Shown here in pieces: positions 1-8,129 of a DNA stretch of 31,825 bases. The notes beneath the pieces were generated by a model. The model worked only from the letters and a program-made list of their open reading frames with translations, was not told the origin of the DNA and searched no databases. A program made the translations under genes and the position numbers. The DNA is taken from contig CALKUR010000174.1 of the NCBI GenBank assembly GCA_937996725.1, positions 1 through 31,825 of the forward strand, written 5' to 3'. Every line of letters begins with the position of its first letter. The first letter of the stretch is position 1. This DNA is from an uncultured Dechloromonas sp. GTDB taxonomy: Bacteria > Pseudomonadota > Gammaproteobacteria > Burkholderiales > Rhodocyclaceae.

Positions 1-71
1 CGGAAAAATTCCAGCAATTGGCTAATCAGTGGGTACGCGGTGCCATTAGCGTGGCAAGCGGACTTCGCTAA
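1..71 (+). CDS. C-terminal tail of an unidentified protein (cut by the window edge)
   Basis: A reading frame entering from the left edge (frame starting at base 3) stays open for 22 codons and stops with TAA at 69-71. The visible tail ends in AISVASGLR and mixes polar and small residues like a real protein end. It is too short to assign to a family. The stop lies 24 bases before the cupin gene on the same strand with no clear promoter between, so the two may be co-transcribed. Another frame is also open across part of this stretch, so the call is tentative. Confidence 0.35.
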   Translation, partial: EKFQQLANQWVRGAISVASGLR

Positions 72-95
72 TTTTTAGATCCTGTAGAACCGAGC

Positions 96-542
96 ATGAA
101 ACTTAAAGCCTGCGTTTTAGGATTTGCGCTGAGCCTCATCCCACCGCTTGGTTTGGCCGATGACACCATTAAACACGCCTACCCGGATATTCCCGGGGTC
201 AAGGCTGATGTGTTGATCAAAACCACGCAATCATGGAATGGCTCCACGCTTCCGGAGTACGGCAATGGTCAGCCGGAGATCACCATTATTAGGTATCGCT
301 TTGCCCCGGGCGCGACCCTACCCATGCACATGCACCCCGTGATCAACGCCGGTGTCTTGCTCAAAGGTGCGCTGATTGTAACCACCAAAACGGGTCAGAA
401 AATCGAACTCAAAGCCGGCGACCCCCTGGTGGAACTCTTTAAAGAATGGCACTCCGGACTGAACCCCGGGAAGGAACCGGTTGATTTGATCGTGGTCTAT
501 GCGGGCACGGTAGGCACGCCGCTGGTCATACGTGAACAATAA
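96..542 (+). CDS. Secreted cupin-domain protein
   Basis: This 148-residue protein begins with a Sec-type signal peptide (Lys-rich start, hydrophobic residues 5-20, likely cleavage after Ala21), so it probably acts in the periplasm. The rest is a single small beta-barrel cupin domain. Cupin motif 1 is seen as PGATLPMHMHP (residues 71-81) with His78 and His80, and motif 2 carries His119 and Asn123 (EWHSGLNPG). The Glu that normally follows the HxH pair by four or five residues appears to be replaced by a non-polar residue near Ala85, so the metal site would have three histidines at most. Periplasmic cupins of this size are common in proteobacteria and mostly of unknown function; no substrate can be inferred. 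A terminator lies 25 bases downstream. Confidence is high for the fold and low for any activity. Confidence 0.85.
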   Translation: MKLKACVLGFALSLIPPLGLADDTIKHAYPDIPGVKADVLIKTTQSWNGSTLPEYGNGQPEITIIRYRFAPGATLPMHMHPVINAGVLLKGALIVTTKTGQKIELKAGDPLVELFKEWHSGLNPGKEPVDLIVVYAGTVGTPLVIREQ

Positions 543-566
543 CGTTACCGGCACAACCCCAAAAGC

Positions 567-603
567 AAAAGGCCTCTAAGTCTTTCAACTTAAAGGCCTT
601 TTT
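567..603. terminator. Bidirectional intrinsic terminator between the cupin gene and tRNA-Ser
   Basis: AAGGCCTCTAAG (569-580) pairs with CTTAAAGGCCTT (589-600) with one mismatch and an 8-base loop. A T run follows on the plus strand and an A run precedes the stem, which is a T run on the minus strand. It can therefore end both the plus-strand cupin transcript and the minus-strand tRNA transcript. Confidence 0.85.
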
Positions 604-607
604 AATT

Positions 608-695
<88 letters not shown>

Positions 696-704
696 GAGCC
701 CGAA

Positions 705-732
705 ATTGTAGCACGATCCGGCCGCCTGTCCA
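705..732 (-). promoter_or_regulatory. Promoter of tRNA-Ser
   Basis: On the minus strand, TGGACA (732-727) is followed after 16 bases by TACAAT (710-705), each one base from the sigma-70 consensus. The first tRNA base is at 695, about 10 bases after the -10 box. The stretch between them is GC-rich (TTCGGGCTC), like the discriminators of stable-RNA promoters under stringent control; that regulation is inferred. Confidence 0.75.
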
Positions 733-753
733 GCTGGTGGACGGCCCCGGTCA

Positions 754-785
754 TGCTAAAGTGGGACGTTGCCGTTAGGAGAAGG
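754..785 (+). promoter_or_regulatory. Probable extended -10 promoter and ribosome binding site of mltF
   Basis: TGCTAAAGT (754-762) matches an extended -10 element, but no good -35 box is seen upstream. AGGAGAAGG (777-785) is a strong Shine-Dalgarno sequence 8 bases before the ATG at 794. It fixes the mltF start and implies a short leader of about 25 bases. Confidence 0.5.
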
Positions 786-793
786 TTGACTCA

Positions 794-2380
794 ATGTCGC
801 TCCCGGAAGCATCCCCCGCCGAAAAGCATCCCCGCCTGGCAGCGATTGCCCGACGGGCGCGGGAGGTTTTGCGCCGGATCAATGCGGCACCGCGTTGGCT
901 ACTCTGGATCAAAGCGGCACTGCTGGTACTGGCCCTAATATCGGGTGCCTTATATCTGTTACCGCACATCCAGCCGCTCAGCTTGTCCCGTGAACTGGTG
1001 GTCGGCACGCGCGCAACGCTGACGAGCTTTAACAAAGAGAACACGAACGATGAATCCGGCAAGGCCATCGTGCTTGAAACGGGCTTTGATCACGACTTGG
1101 TCACCGCGTTTGCGCAATCACTTGGCAAGAAGGTGCGCTTTGTGGTGGCCGACGACGAGCAGGCCTTACACCAATTGCTGGAACGGGGCGAAATCCATAT
1201 GGCGGCTGCCTGGCTGACCCGCCGGTTTGTCGAGGCACCTACCAGTCGCAACCTCACCGGGGCCGATGATGAACAGAAGCCGCAAGCCTCACTGCTGATT
1301 GCCTCACGCCCTTATGCGCATGATGCGCTGGTACTGGTGCAACCGGCGGCTTCGATCCCAATCACTCGGCTGACACAGCTTCACGATCAGGATGTGCACA
1401 CGCTGCCGGCCAATAGTTATGAACTCTGGCTAGCATCTCTGGCGAAACAGAAGATCACGCCCCGGCTGGAGATGCATGACAACTGGTCTGAGAACGATCT
1501 GTTACAGGCCCTGAGCAAGAACAAGATCAAACTAGCCATTGTGCCGGGTGCCGCCTATCGGATTGGTCTGAATTACACACGGGGCATTGATAGCACACTG
1601 GATGTGGGCCCGGAAGAAGAGATCGTCTGGGCATTCCCCAAGCGGAACGGTGAAGCGCTGGCACTGCAAGCCAACCAGTTTCTGAATACTGCAGAGAAAG
1701 ACGGCACCCTGCGTCAATTGCGCGACCGTTACTTCGGCGCGGTGAACCGATTGCAGGAAGCCGACCGCAGCGATTTTTTGGCCAAGGTGAAGACCCGTTT
1801 GCCGCAGTACCTATCGCAGTTCAAGCGCGCCCAGACCGCCAGCGGTTACGACTGGCGCCTACTAGCGGCGCTGGCCTATCAGGAGTCGAAGTGGGATGCC
1901 AACGCCGTGAGTAAAACCGGCGTTCGTGGCCTGATGATGCTCACGGGCGATACAGCCGACCGACTGGGTGTACGCAACCGGCTCGACCCGTATGAAAGCA
2001 TCATGGGCGGGGCGCGCTATATGGATTATCTACGCGATGAGATCCCTGCCTCGGTACCCGAACCGGATCGCACCTGGATGGCGATTGCTTCGTACAACGT
2101 CGGCCCGAACCAGATGGAGGCGGCGCGTAAAGGGACCAAGTCGATGGGATTGAATCCGGATTCCTGGGCGGACGTCAAAAAGGCACTGCCACAACTGGGG
2201 CAAACGAAGGGCGGCGTGAAGATTCGTGGTGGCGAAGCCGTGGTGACTGCCGAGAACGTGCGGATGTACTACGCGATTTTGTCGCGTCTCTATCCGTCAT
2301 CGACGGGGATTGCCTTATCGGCACCGACCCGCACCTACGGGATCAGCGCGCCGCTGAAGCCCGCATCAAACTTGCACTAA
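794..2380 (+). CDS. mltF: Membrane-bound lytic murein transglycosylase F
   Basis: This 528-residue enzyme cleaves the glycan strands of peptidoglycan between MurNAc and GlcNAc, leaving 1,6-anhydro-MurNAc ends. It has the two-domain MltF build: a type-3 solute-binding-like domain (about 65-315) that acts as a regulatory module, then an SLT-type lysozyme-fold catalytic domain (about 345-500). The catalytic Glu is Glu364 in ALAYQESKWDANA, followed by the GVRGLMMLT block (377-384) and IASYNVGPNQ (431-440), all family signatures. Length is close to the E. coli protein. Unlike a usual signal peptide, the hydrophobic segment (about 35-57) follows roughly 34 mostly basic residues, which suggests an uncleaved inner-membrane anchor. 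The strong Shine-Dalgarno at 777-785 supports this start. The gene converges on serS with 6 bases between stops. Confidence 0.95.
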   Translation: MSLPEASPAEKHPRLAAIARRAREVLRRINAAPRWLLWIKAALLVLALISGALYLLPHIQPLSLSRELVVGTRATLTSFNKENTNDESGKAIVLETGFDHDLVTAFAQSLGKKVRFVVADDEQALHQLLERGEIHMAAAWLTRRFVEAPTSRNLTGADDEQKPQASLLIASRPYAHDALVLVQPAASIPITRLTQLHDQDVHTLPANSYELWLASLAKQKITPRLEMHDNWSENDLLQALSKNKIKLAIVPGAAYRIGLNYTRGIDSTLDVGPEEEIVWAFPKRNGEALALQANQFLNTAEKDGTLRQLRDRYFGAVNRLQEADRSDFLAKVKTRLPQYLSQFKRAQTASGYDWRLLAALAYQESKWDANAVSKTGVRGLMMLTGDTADRLGVRNRLDPYESIMGGARYMDYLRDEIPASVPEPDRTWMAIASYNVGPNQMEAARKGTKSMGLNPDSWADVKKALPQLGQTKGGVKIRGGEAVVTAENVRMYYAILSRLYPSSTGIALSAPTRTYGISAPLKPASNLH

Positions 2381-2386
2381 AATCCT

Positions 2387-3673
2387 CTAGGCAGTCGCCG
2401 ATATTACTTTGAGGCCGCCCATGTAGGGCTGCAAGACTTCGGGCACCCGGACGCTGCCATCAGCCTGCTGGTAGTTCTCCAGAATCGCCACCAGCGTACG
2501 GCCCACGGCCAGACCAGAGCCGTTGAGTGTGTGCGCCAGTTCGGGTTTGCCTTGAGCATTGCGGAAACGTGCCTGCATGCGGCGCGCCTGGAAGGCGCCG
2601 AAGTTTGAGCAGCTGGAGATCTCACGATAGGTGTTCTGCGCCGGTAGCCAGACTTCTAGGTCATAGGTTTTCTGCGACGAGAAGCCCATATCGCCGGTAC
2701 AAAGCACGATACGGCGGTACGGCAAGCTGAGTTGCTCAAGAATCGTTTCAGCATGACGCGTCAGATCTTCATGGGCTTGTGCCGAAACTTCCGGGTCAAC
2801 GACCTGCACGAGCTCGACTTTGTCGAACTGATGCTGACGGATGAGGCCGCGCACATCACGACCACCCGAGCCTGCTTCCGAACGGAAGCACGGCGTATGA
2901 CACACCCACTTCAGCGGCAGCTGTTCTGCCGGCGTGATGGTATCGCGCACGATATTGGTCACAGGCACTTCTGCCGTCGGGATAAGGTAATACGGCTCCG
3001 CGTCGCCGCGTGGCACTTGAAATAGATCTTCGGCAAACTTCGGCAGCTGGCCGGTGCCGTAGAGACTGTCGCTGTTCACGAGGTACGGCGCGTAAAGCTC
3101 AGTGTAACCGTGAGCTGCGCTATGCGTATCCAGCATGAACTGGGCCAGTGCCCGATGCAACCGGGCAATGGGACCCTGCAACACGACAAAGCGTGATCCG
3201 GCGATCTTAGCGGCCGTTTCGAAATCCATGCCGTTCAAGCCGGCACCGATATCCACGTGATCTTTGACTTCAAAATCAAATGCGGGAATATCGCCCCAGC
3301 GTTTGATCTCAACGTTGTCATTTTCATCAGCGCCAACGGGGACATCTTCACCCGGCAGGTTCGGCAGCGCTGAGGTAAACGCAGTAATTTCTTCGAGCAA
3401 TACGGCGAGACGTGCTTCCGAGGCTTTGAGTTCATCGCCAAGCTTGCCGACTTCGGCCATGACGGCGCCGGCGTCTTCACCCTTGCCCTTGAGCATGCCG
3501 ATTTGCTTCGACAGACTATTACGTTGGGCTTGCAGATCCTGCGTGCGCTGTTGCAGGGTTTTACGCTCGGCCTCCAGTGCATTGAAGGGCGCGAAATCAA
3601 TGTCGCCACCACGTGTGGCCAAACGACGAGCGACTTCTTCTGGTTGCGTGCGGAGCAGCTGGATATCAAGCAT
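2387..3673 (-). CDS. serS: Seryl-tRNA synthetase
   Basis: This cytoplasmic class II synthetase charges tRNA-Ser (and tRNA-Sec where present) with serine. Its 428 residues match the bacterial family length. Residues 30-105 form the two-helix antiparallel coiled-coil arm that grips the long variable arm of tRNA-Ser. The serine-pocket motif PTAE is at 232-235, class II motif 2 appears as FRSEAG (263-268) followed by RDVRGLIRQHQF (272-283), and motif 3 as SGLAVGRTLVAILE (386-399). It is the last gene of the ftsK-lolA-rarA-serS run. Its start overlaps the end of rarA by 8 bases, and a purine-rich AAGAGAG lies upstream as ribosome binding site. No clear terminator is seen in the 6 bases before the convergent mltF stop. 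Confidence 0.99.
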   Translation of the reverse strand: MLDIQLLRTQPEEVARRLATRGGDIDFAPFNALEAERKTLQQRTQDLQAQRNSLSKQIGMLKGKGEDAGAVMAEVGKLGDELKASEARLAVLLEEITAFTSALPNLPGEDVPVGADENDNVEIKRWGDIPAFDFEVKDHVDIGAGLNGMDFETAAKIAGSRFVVLQGPIARLHRALAQFMLDTHSAAHGYTELYAPYLVNSDSLYGTGQLPKFAEDLFQVPRGDAEPYYLIPTAEVPVTNIVRDTITPAEQLPLKWVCHTPCFRSEAGSGGRDVRGLIRQHQFDKVELVQVVDPEVSAQAHEDLTRHAETILEQLSLPYRRIVLCTGDMGFSSQKTYDLEVWLPAQNTYREISSCSNFGAFQARRMQARFRNAQGKPELAHTLNGSGLAVGRTLVAILENYQQADGSVRVPEVLQPYMGGLKVISATA

Positions 3674-5000
3674 TTCGGTCTAACTCTCTTAACTGGGCTA
3701 ATCGTTCACGGATGCGTGCCTCGAGACCGCGATCCACCGGCTGGTACCAGGAAATGTCTTCCATACCTTCCGGGAAGTAATTCACACCGGCGGCATAAGC
3801 GCCGGTCTCGTCATGCGCGTGCCGGTAACCGGCACCATGCCCGAGATCCTTCATGAGGCGGGTCGGTGCATTACGCAGATGCATGGGCACCGGACGGGAT
3901 TCGTCATTGCTCACAAAGGCGCGGGCTTGATTATACGCGCGGTAAGCGGCGTCCGACTTGGCGGTCGACGCCAGATACAGCACCGCATTGGCTAACGCCA
4001 GCTCGCCTTCCGGCGAACCTAAGCGTTCATAGGTCTCGGCTGCTTGCAGTGCAATCTGTGCACCACGGGGATCGGCCAGACCGATGTCTTCCCAGGCCAT
4101 GCGCACGATGCGGCGCGCCAGATAGCGCGGATCAGCACCACCGTCGAGCATGCGGACAAACCAGTACAACGCCGCATCCGGGTTGGAACCCCGGACCGAT
4201 TTGTGCAGCGCCGAGATCTGGTCGTAAAACGCAGCACCACCCTTATCAAAGCGACGGAGATTCTGGGCGAGCGTATTGGCGACAAAATCCGCATCAATCT
4301 CAGTGGCACCGGCCGCACTGGCAGCGGCCAGGGTCTGCTCAATAAGATTGAGGAGCTTGCGGGCATCGCCATCGGCGACGCCGATGAGGCGTGCTTTGGC
4401 ATCTTCGGTGATTTGCGCATGCGGCAACTCGGCCATGGCGCGATCGAATAATTCGCCCAGCTCATCGGTATTAAGGGACTTGAGCACGTACACGGCTGCC
4501 CGCGACAAGAGCGCCGCATTCACTTCGAAAGACGGGTTCTCGGTGGTGGCCCCGATGAAGGTGACGAGGCCAGATTCCACGTGTGGTAAAAACGCATCCT
4601 GCTGGCTCTTGTTGAAGCGATGGACTTCGTCGACAAAGAGAATCGTCCGGCGGCCGGCTTGTCGTGCTTTCTCGGCAAAGGCGATGGCTTCGCGGATTTC
4701 TTTCACACCGGCCAGTACTGCTGACAGTGCAATAAACTCGGCATCGCACTTTGAGGCCACCAGACGGGCAAGCGTGGTCTTGCCGGTGCCCGGCGGGCCC
4801 CAGAAGATCATCGAATGCGGGTTGCCGCTTTCGAGGACCAGGCGCAGCGGCTTACCGGTCCCCAATAAATGACTTTGGCCAACGACACGCTCTAGGCTTT
4901 GGGGACGTAGCTTTTCGGGAAGCGGGGCGTAGACCGATGGCGCGGCGGTCGCCGAATGCGCAATGCCGGAATCGTCAGGCGCGCCGCTGAACAGGTCCAC
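3666..5000 (-). CDS. rarA: Replication-associated recombination protein A (AAA+ ATPase)
   Basis: RarA (MgsA, homologue of yeast Mgs1 and human WRNIP1) is a tetrameric AAA+ ATPase that acts at stalled replication forks and at single-strand/double-strand junctions. Counting from the TTG at 5006, Walker A is GPPGTGKTT (70-78), Walker B is ILFVDEVHRFNKSQQ (122-136), and the sensor block is FIGATTENPSFEVN (150-163). The C-terminal part has the MgsA tetramerisation features, including the LGHGAGY-type motif near the end. No ATG start exists. Either TTG 5006 or GTG 5000 is possible; I chose GTG 5000 because it gives MDLFSG, the usual family beginning. It lies about 15 bases after lolA and overlaps serS by 8 bases. 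Confidence 0.96.
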   Translation of the reverse strand: MDLFSGAPDDSGIAHSATAAPSVYAPLPEKLRPQSLERVVGQSHLLGTGKPLRLVLESGNPHSMIFWGPPGTGKTTLARLVASKCDAEFIALSAVLAGVKEIREAIAFAEKARQAGRRTILFVDEVHRFNKSQQDAFLPHVESGLVTFIGATTENPSFEVNAALLSRAAVYVLKSLNTDELGELFDRAMAELPHAQITEDAKARLIGVADGDARKLLNLIEQTLAAASAAGATEIDADFVANTLAQNLRRFDKGGAAFYDQISALHKSVRGSNPDAALYWFVRMLDGGADPRYLARRIVRMAWEDIGLADPRGAQIALQAAETYERLGSPEGELALANAVLYLASTAKSDAAYRAYNQARAFVSNDESRPVPMHLRNAPTRLMKDLGHGAGYRHAHDETGAYAAGVNYFPEGMEDISWYQPVDRGLEARIRERLAQLRELDRNA

Positions 5001-5015
5001 AATCAAGATCCATGA

Positions 5016-5648
5016 TTACTGCTTGAGAATATCGACGCCCGCCGGCGGGCTAAAGCGAAACTGGCTGGCAGCAACATCGCCGTTACGGACAACGTTGCTA
5101 AAAATCAGCGTGGTGACTTGGCCAAAACTGTCTTCCAGAATCATGCCTTTGAGTTCGTTGCCCGAGAGGCCAATGCGAATACGCGTAAAGCCGGTGTCGT
5201 TCTGCTTGGGTTCGGCAACGACCCATTGTGCACCACCATGCTCGCCATCGGCCTTGAGTATGAAGCGTTGATCCACATTGTTATCACCGGCCAGCAATGC
5301 CGCGGGTGAGCCACCCAGTGCTTTGTCGGACTTCCGCACGATGACCTGTTTGAGCTCAGGGTCGTATAGCCAGATGCGGCTTCCATCACCCACCATCAAT
5401 TGCTGATACGGCTTGGCAATGGCCCAACGAAATTTACCGGGACGACTGATCGCCATCGTGCCCTGACTCTTACCACCGGTAAAACCACCGGACGAGGTTT
5501 GAGAAAAATCGGCCTTGAGGGTATGCGTTTCCTGGAGCCAGGCTTTGAGGTCTGTGACGGTATCGGCACATACCGTGCCGGCGAAGGTCAATCCCAGCGC
5601 CAGCAGGCAGCCCTGAACAAGCTGTTTTGCGCGCAAGGCTAATAACAT
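5016..5648 (-). CDS. lolA: Periplasmic outer-membrane lipoprotein carrier LolA
   Basis: LolA takes lipoproteins released by the inner-membrane LolCDE complex and carries them across the periplasm to LolB. The 210-residue product has a signal peptide (hydrophobic residues 9-26, likely cleavage after Ala28) and then the LolA beta-sheet domain. Recognisable pieces are LKADFSQTSSGGF near the mature N-terminus, GKFRWAIAKPYQQLMVGDG in the core, and the C-terminal QFRFSPPAGVDIL, which is typical of the family. It starts 3 bases after the ftsK stop and precedes rarA, the ftsK-lolA-rarA order conserved in beta- and gammaproteobacteria, so it is almost certainly co-transcribed and translationally linked. 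Confidence 0.97.
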   Translation of the reverse strand: MLLALRAKQLVQGCLLALGLTFAGTVCADTVTDLKAWLQETHTLKADFSQTSSGGFTGGKSQGTMAISRPGKFRWAIAKPYQQLMVGDGSRIWLYDPELKQVIVRKSDKALGGSPAALLAGDNNVDQRFILKADGEHGGAQWVVAEPKQNDTGFTRIRIGLSGNELKGMILEDSFGQVTTLIFSNVVRNGDVAASQFRFSPPAGVDILKQ

Positions 5649-5651
5649 CGC

Positions 5652-7979
5652 TTATTCGTCGCCTGAACGGCTAGGCGCGAGCACTTCACGACCACCGCGA
5701 CCATCCATCGATGAAACGAGACCTGCTTTTTCCATGGCTTCGATCAGCCGGGCCGAGCGGTTATAACCGATACGCAGATGACGCTGCACCAGCGAGATGG
5801 AAGCACGACGATTCTTAAGGACGATTTCAACGGCTTGGTCGTAGAGCGGGTCGGCTTCGGTATCGCTATCGCCACCCTCGCCGCCTTCCCCTTCGCCATC
5901 GACCACACCGGTGAGAATGCCTTCTTCGTATTCCGGCGCGCCCATCTGCTTGAGATAGTCGACGACACGATGCACTTCTTCATCGGCAACAAAAGCGCCA
6001 TGGACACGCTGCGGATAGCCGGTGCCTGGCGGCAGGTAGAGCATGTCACCCTGCCCCAGCAGCGCTTCCGCACCCATCTGGTCCAGAATGGTGCGGGAGT
6101 CAATTTTGCTCGAGACCTGGAAGGCGATACGCGTTGGAATGTTGGCCTTGATCAGACCCGTAATGACATCTACGCTGGGGCGCTGCGTCGCCAGTATCAG
6201 GTGAATGCCGGCCGCACGGGCTTTCTGCGCAAGACGGGCAATGAGTTCTTCGACCTTCTTACCAGCGACCATCATGAGGTCGGCGAGCTCGTCGATCACC
6301 ACCACAATATGCGGCATCGAGCGCAATGGCTCGGGCGACTCAGGCGTGAGCGTTAGCGGATTCGGAATCGGCTCGCCTTTTTCGGCGGCCTTCTGGATAT
6401 GTTCATTGGCGCTGGCCAGATTACGCACGCCCAGCTTGGACATGACCTTGTAACGGCGCTCCATCTCGGCCACACACCAGCTGAGCGCATTGGCGGCCTG
6501 ACGCATATCGGTGACTACTGGCGCGAGCAGATGCGGGATGCCTTCATAGATCGACAGTTCCAGCATCTTGGGGTCGACCAGAATCAAGCGCACCGAATCC
6601 GGCTCAGCCTTGTAGAGCATCGACAGAATCATGGCGTTCACGCCGACCGACTTACCGGAACCTGTCGTACCGGCAACCAGTAAGTGCGGCATCTTGGCCA
6701 GGTCAGCGACGATGGGCTGGCCACCGATGTCTTTACCCAGGGCCACGGTCAGCGGCGAGCTCATGTTGTGATACGGACGCGATGAGAGAATCTCCGACAG
6801 ACGCACGGTCTGACGTTTCGGGTTCGGCAGTTCAAGCGCCATGCAGGATTTGCCCGGCACTGTTTCAACGACGCGTACCGAGACCAGCGCCAGTGCACGT
6901 GCCAAATCGCGCGCCAAATTCACAATCTGCGAGCCTTTGACGCCGACGGCGGGTTCGATTTCGTAACGTGTAATCACCGGGCCCGGATAAGCAGCGATGA
7001 CTTTGACTTCGACGCCAAAGTCGCCCAGACGGGTTTCAATAAGACGCGAGGTGAACTGCAATGTCTCTTCCGTCGGCATATCCGTCGGCGGAAGAGCGGC
7101 ATCCAGCAAACTGAGTGGTGGCAATGTACCGCCCACGATCGCTTCCGGAAACAGCGGTGCCTGCTTCTCACGCTCTTTACGTTGGGCCGCTTTGCGCGAG
7201 ACGGGTGCTACAGCCGGTGCAGCCTGCTCGATAAACACGGGTTCCATTGGCTCAGCACGTTTCTGTTCGACGGTGGCTTCGCGCTGTTGGGCGACTTCTT
7301 TACCGATCCGGCGATCCTGCCAGCTCTCGACCGCCCGGCCGCCACCGCCGACAGCGCCCTCAAGAAACGCACCGAGTCGCTCAAACAGGCTCATCCAGGG
7401 AAGGCCGCTGAACGCGCGCCAGCTCAACAGCAGCAAGGCGGCCACAATGAGTGTGGCACCAGTAAAACCGAAGGCCTGGCCAATCAGTAACGCCAGGCCC
7501 TGCCCGACCACGCCACCCGGCCCCATCGGCAAAGTCGTACCACCCGTATGAAAGCGCAGCGCGGCAAAAACCGACAAGCTCAACAGCAGTGCCAGAAAAC
7601 CGCCCATGGTCAACCAAAGCGGACGAGATTCCACCTCTGTGGCTTCGCTCAGGGCGCGCCGTCGGGCACCCCAGCCAATCAGAATGAGCACGAGGGGCAG
7701 CAGCGCCCATAACCAGGCAGCAGCGCCGAATAGGTAAAACAGCAAATCAGAGGCCCAAGCGCCGAAGCGGCCCATCGGGTTGGTGACCTGAATACCCCGG
7801 CCGGCATGCGACCAGGCGGGATCAGCCGGGTTATAGCCTCCTAGCGCCAGCACGGTCACCAGGGCGACGAAGCCCAGGATAGCCCAGCGCGCTTCCTGCA
7901 TCAGGGCGCGAATGCGTTCCGGCAGAGTCCGGGGGCCTTCGATACGTTGGGTCAGGGGACGCGAATACGGACGATTCAT
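5652..7979 (-). CDS. ftsK: DNA translocase FtsK
   Basis: FtsK anchors at the division septum and pumps chromosomal DNA to align dif sites for XerCD resolution. This 775-residue version has four predicted membrane segments at about 33-48, 78-102, 121-140 and 156-187, a short linker (about 200-300), the RecA-like motor and a C-terminal gamma winged helix. Walker A is GTTGSGKS (437-444), Walker B is VVIDELADL (560-568), and the gamma domain runs from about 711 to 768 (DPLYDQAVEIV to GGREVL), the part that reads KOPS sequences. A Gly/Glu/Asp-rich hinge (694-710) joins motor and gamma. The linker is much shorter than in E. coli FtsK, like other 750-800 residue forms. It is the first gene of the minus-strand run and divergent from trxB. 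Confidence 0.98.
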   Translation of the reverse strand: MNRPYSRPLTQRIEGPRTLPERIRALMQEARWAILGFVALVTVLALGGYNPADPAWSHAGRGIQVTNPMGRFGAWASDLLFYLFGAAAWLWALLPLVLILIGWGARRRALSEATEVESRPLWLTMGGFLALLLSLSVFAALRFHTGGTTLPMGPGGVVGQGLALLIGQAFGFTGATLIVAALLLLSWRAFSGLPWMSLFERLGAFLEGAVGGGGRAVESWQDRRIGKEVAQQREATVEQKRAEPMEPVFIEQAAPAVAPVSRKAAQRKEREKQAPLFPEAIVGGTLPPLSLLDAALPPTDMPTEETLQFTSRLIETRLGDFGVEVKVIAAYPGPVITRYEIEPAVGVKGSQIVNLARDLARALALVSVRVVETVPGKSCMALELPNPKRQTVRLSEILSSRPYHNMSSPLTVALGKDIGGQPIVADLAKMPHLLVAGTTGSGKSVGVNAMILSMLYKAEPDSVRLILVDPKMLELSIYEGIPHLLAPVVTDMRQAANALSWCVAEMERRYKVMSKLGVRNLASANEHIQKAAEKGEPIPNPLTLTPESPEPLRSMPHIVVVIDELADLMMVAGKKVEELIARLAQKARAAGIHLILATQRPSVDVITGLIKANIPTRIAFQVSSKIDSRTILDQMGAEALLGQGDMLYLPPGTGYPQRVHGAFVADEEVHRVVDYLKQMGAPEYEEGILTGVVDGEGEGGEGGDSDTEADPLYDQAVEIVLKNRRASISLVQRHLRIGYNRSARLIEAMEKAGLVSSMDGRGGREVLAPSRSGDE

Positions 7980-8057
7980 AGAGGCAGAGTGTCAACACAG
8001 CCCAAGAGCCATTCCGACTGCCGGAAATCGCCCGCGAGACTGCTGAAGCGGTAGGTA

Positions 8058-8071
8058 GGGATTATAATCCC
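8058..8071. promoter_or_regulatory. Palindromic -10 element shared by trxB and ftsK
   Basis: GGGATTATAATCCC is a perfect 14-base palindrome. It contains TATAAT on the plus strand (8063-8068) and on the minus strand (8066-8061), so the same element could serve divergent promoters toward trxB and ftsK. Neither side has a convincing -35 box. It is the only obvious -10 in the 150-base gap between the two genes. Confidence 0.6.
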
Positions 8072-8089
8072 TGTCGTTAATGATTTACC

Positions 8090-8109
8090 GGACATCCCTG
8101 CGGATGTCC
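8090..8109 (+). promoter_or_regulatory. Hairpin in the trxB leader
   Basis: GGACATCC (8090-8097) and GGATGTCC (8102-8109) form a perfect 8-bp stem with a CTGC loop, followed at once by TTTCTTATT. It sits between the likely transcription start (about 8075) and the trxB Shine-Dalgarno GGAG (8121-8124). It could act as a weak terminator or attenuator, or as a 5' stabilising stem; which one cannot be told from sequence. Confidence 0.55.
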
Positions 8110-8129
8110 TTTCTTATTCAGGAGTTGTC

